From Neobacillus sp. PS3-40 (GTDB taxonomy: Bacteria > Bacillota > Bacilli > Bacillales > Cytobacillaceae): DNA of 64,000 nt. Of the stretch, positions 63,400 to 64,000 are shown piece by piece. The position numbers were made by a program, and so were the translations under genes. Below the pieces are notes generated by a model. It did not search any database, was not told the origin of the DNA, and saw only the letters and a list, made by a program, of their open reading frames with translations. The stretch is taken from contig NZ_CP133266.1 of NCBI RefSeq assembly GCF_030915485.1, forward strand, positions 1,612,001-1,676,000, in the 5' to 3' direction. Every line of letters begins with the position of its first letter. Within the stretch, counting starts at the first letter, position 1.

Positions 63400-64000
63400 T
63401 TGTAACCACCTCCACCCCTACCTGCTGCGAACGAAGAAATTCGACTGCCTTATTTCCTTCTTCCGTATCGCCATCAAGATGAATAAAGAGGGTACCATAT
63501 GAACCATTTTGCGTTTGGGAAATCTTCCCCTGTAAAATATTCACCGAAACATTAAAATTACGGATAAGACTTGTAATTACTGGTTGCTCTGCGGCTTCAC
63601 CAATAAAGGTTAACTGGACAATCTGACCTGAATGGTATCGTTCAACTAAATGATCGACTGTTTCTTTTGTTTCTTCCGGCTCAGTTACCTGTTGCACGAA
63701 TCTTTTGGTAATCGGCTGCTGTGGATTTTTAAAGACATCCAATACTGGGCCAAGCTCAACAATTTTCCCATTCTCCATTACTGCAACCCGATGAGAAATT
63801 TTTCGAATAACATGCATTTCATGTGTGATTAACACAATCGTTAATCCTAACCTTTTGTTTATATCAACCAATAAATCCAATATTGAATCAGTTGTTTGTG
63901 GATCTAGGGCTGAAGTAGCTTCATCGCAAAGTAACACTTTCGGGTTATTTGCGAGAGCACGAGCAATACCAACTCGTTGCTTTTGGCCGCCACTCAATTG
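63392..64000 (-). CDS. metN: MetN, methionine ABC ATPase, 5' part outside the window
   Basis: The gene runs off the right edge; about 203 codons are visible. It begins with QLSGGQKQRVGIARAL (ABC signature), then KVLLCDEATSALDP (Walker B), the switch ITHEMHVIRKI with its His, and a C-terminal NIL/ACT-like domain (about the last 90 codons: VQLTFIGEAAEQPVITSLIRNF...). The NIL domain binds methionine and feeds back on transport. Walker A is off the edge, as would be any S-box (SAM) riboswitch, which commonly controls this operon in bacilli. Confidence 0.94.
   Translation of the reverse strand, partial: QLSGGQKQRVGIARALANNPKVLLCDEATSALDPQTTDSILDLLVDINKRLGLTIVLITHEMHVIRKISHRVAVMENGKIVELGPVLDVFKNPQQPITKRFVQQVTEPEETKETVDHLVERYHSGQIVQLTFIGEAAEQPVITSLIRNFNVSVNILQGKISQTQNGSYGTLFIHLDGDTEEGNKAVEFLRSQQVGVEVVTSE

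Overview
The window looks like chromosomal DNA of a low-GC, endospore-forming Bacillaceae (Bacillus/Neobacillus type). It carries sporulation genes (a Spo0E-type phosphatase, KapB, KapD, YutH, YunB, a YhcN/YlaJ-type lipoprotein, LytH, coat-like Gly/Tyr/Pro proteins), strong AGGAGG-type ribosome sites with occasional TTG/GTG starts, and a gene order that follows the yug-yui-yum-yut-yun-yur-yus stretch of Bacillus subtilis as I remember it. Gene identities come from reading protein motifs and context; no database was searched. No rRNA, tRNA or CRISPR array was seen.

Layout. 1-11 kb is a variable part: a cut-off MFS drug exporter, a CorA-type Mg channel, a CDF metal exporter, a DksA/YteA-type zinc protein, a LysE exporter, a YkoS/YkoT glycosyltransferase pair and a Spo0E-like protein. 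11-21 kb holds central metabolism (K+ channel YugO, Pgi, YugJ-type alcohol dehydrogenase, RocD, YugI, 6-phosphogluconate dehydrogenase) and an AlaX-type tRNA editing protein. 21-28 kb holds coat-like proteins, a SodC-like lipoprotein, a cyclophilin lipoprotein, KapB, KapD, a thioesterase, leucyl aminopeptidase and YuiC. 28-31 kb is repeat-rich with YuiB, YuiA and a Nudix hydrolase. 31-38 kb is a redox and Fe-S block (type II NADH dehydrogenase YumB, a flavodoxin-less CysJ-like reductase, YutM, YuzB, YutJ, YuzD, NifU-like YutI). 38-51 kb is the yut/yun core (hydroxyacid dehydrogenase, YutH, PgpA, YutF, YutE, an EAL protein, YutD, LipA, LytH, YunB, YunD, YunE). 51.4-56.2 kb is an accessory island. 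56.2-64 kb is the sufCDSUB Fe-S assembly operon and the metNPQ methionine transporter, cut at the right edge.

The island between yunE and sufB has the most unusual content: a polymorphic-toxin gene with long His/Lys/Ala/Val helical repeats and an HNH-like C-terminus, a one-base-overlapping immunity gene, a decayed tyrosine integrase and degenerate duplicated DNA. The toxin reading frame is broken inside a 120-bp tandem array in which two adjacent units are 119 bp long. Reading frame therefore depends on how many 119-bp units are present (0 or 3 gives full length, 1 or 2 gives truncation), so this could be a recombination-driven on/off switch or simply a dead gene.

Other non-genic structure stands out: a family of about 100-bp three-hairpin repeats (seven clear copies, all in the same orientation, several touching stop codons); a GC-rich inverted-repeat element with two full copies and one 25-bp minimal form; five perfect DnaA boxes inside one coat-like gene; a perfect 20-bp-arm palindrome between lipA and lytH; a Rex-like operator in front of yumB; and three 11-bp direct repeats in front of the suf operon.
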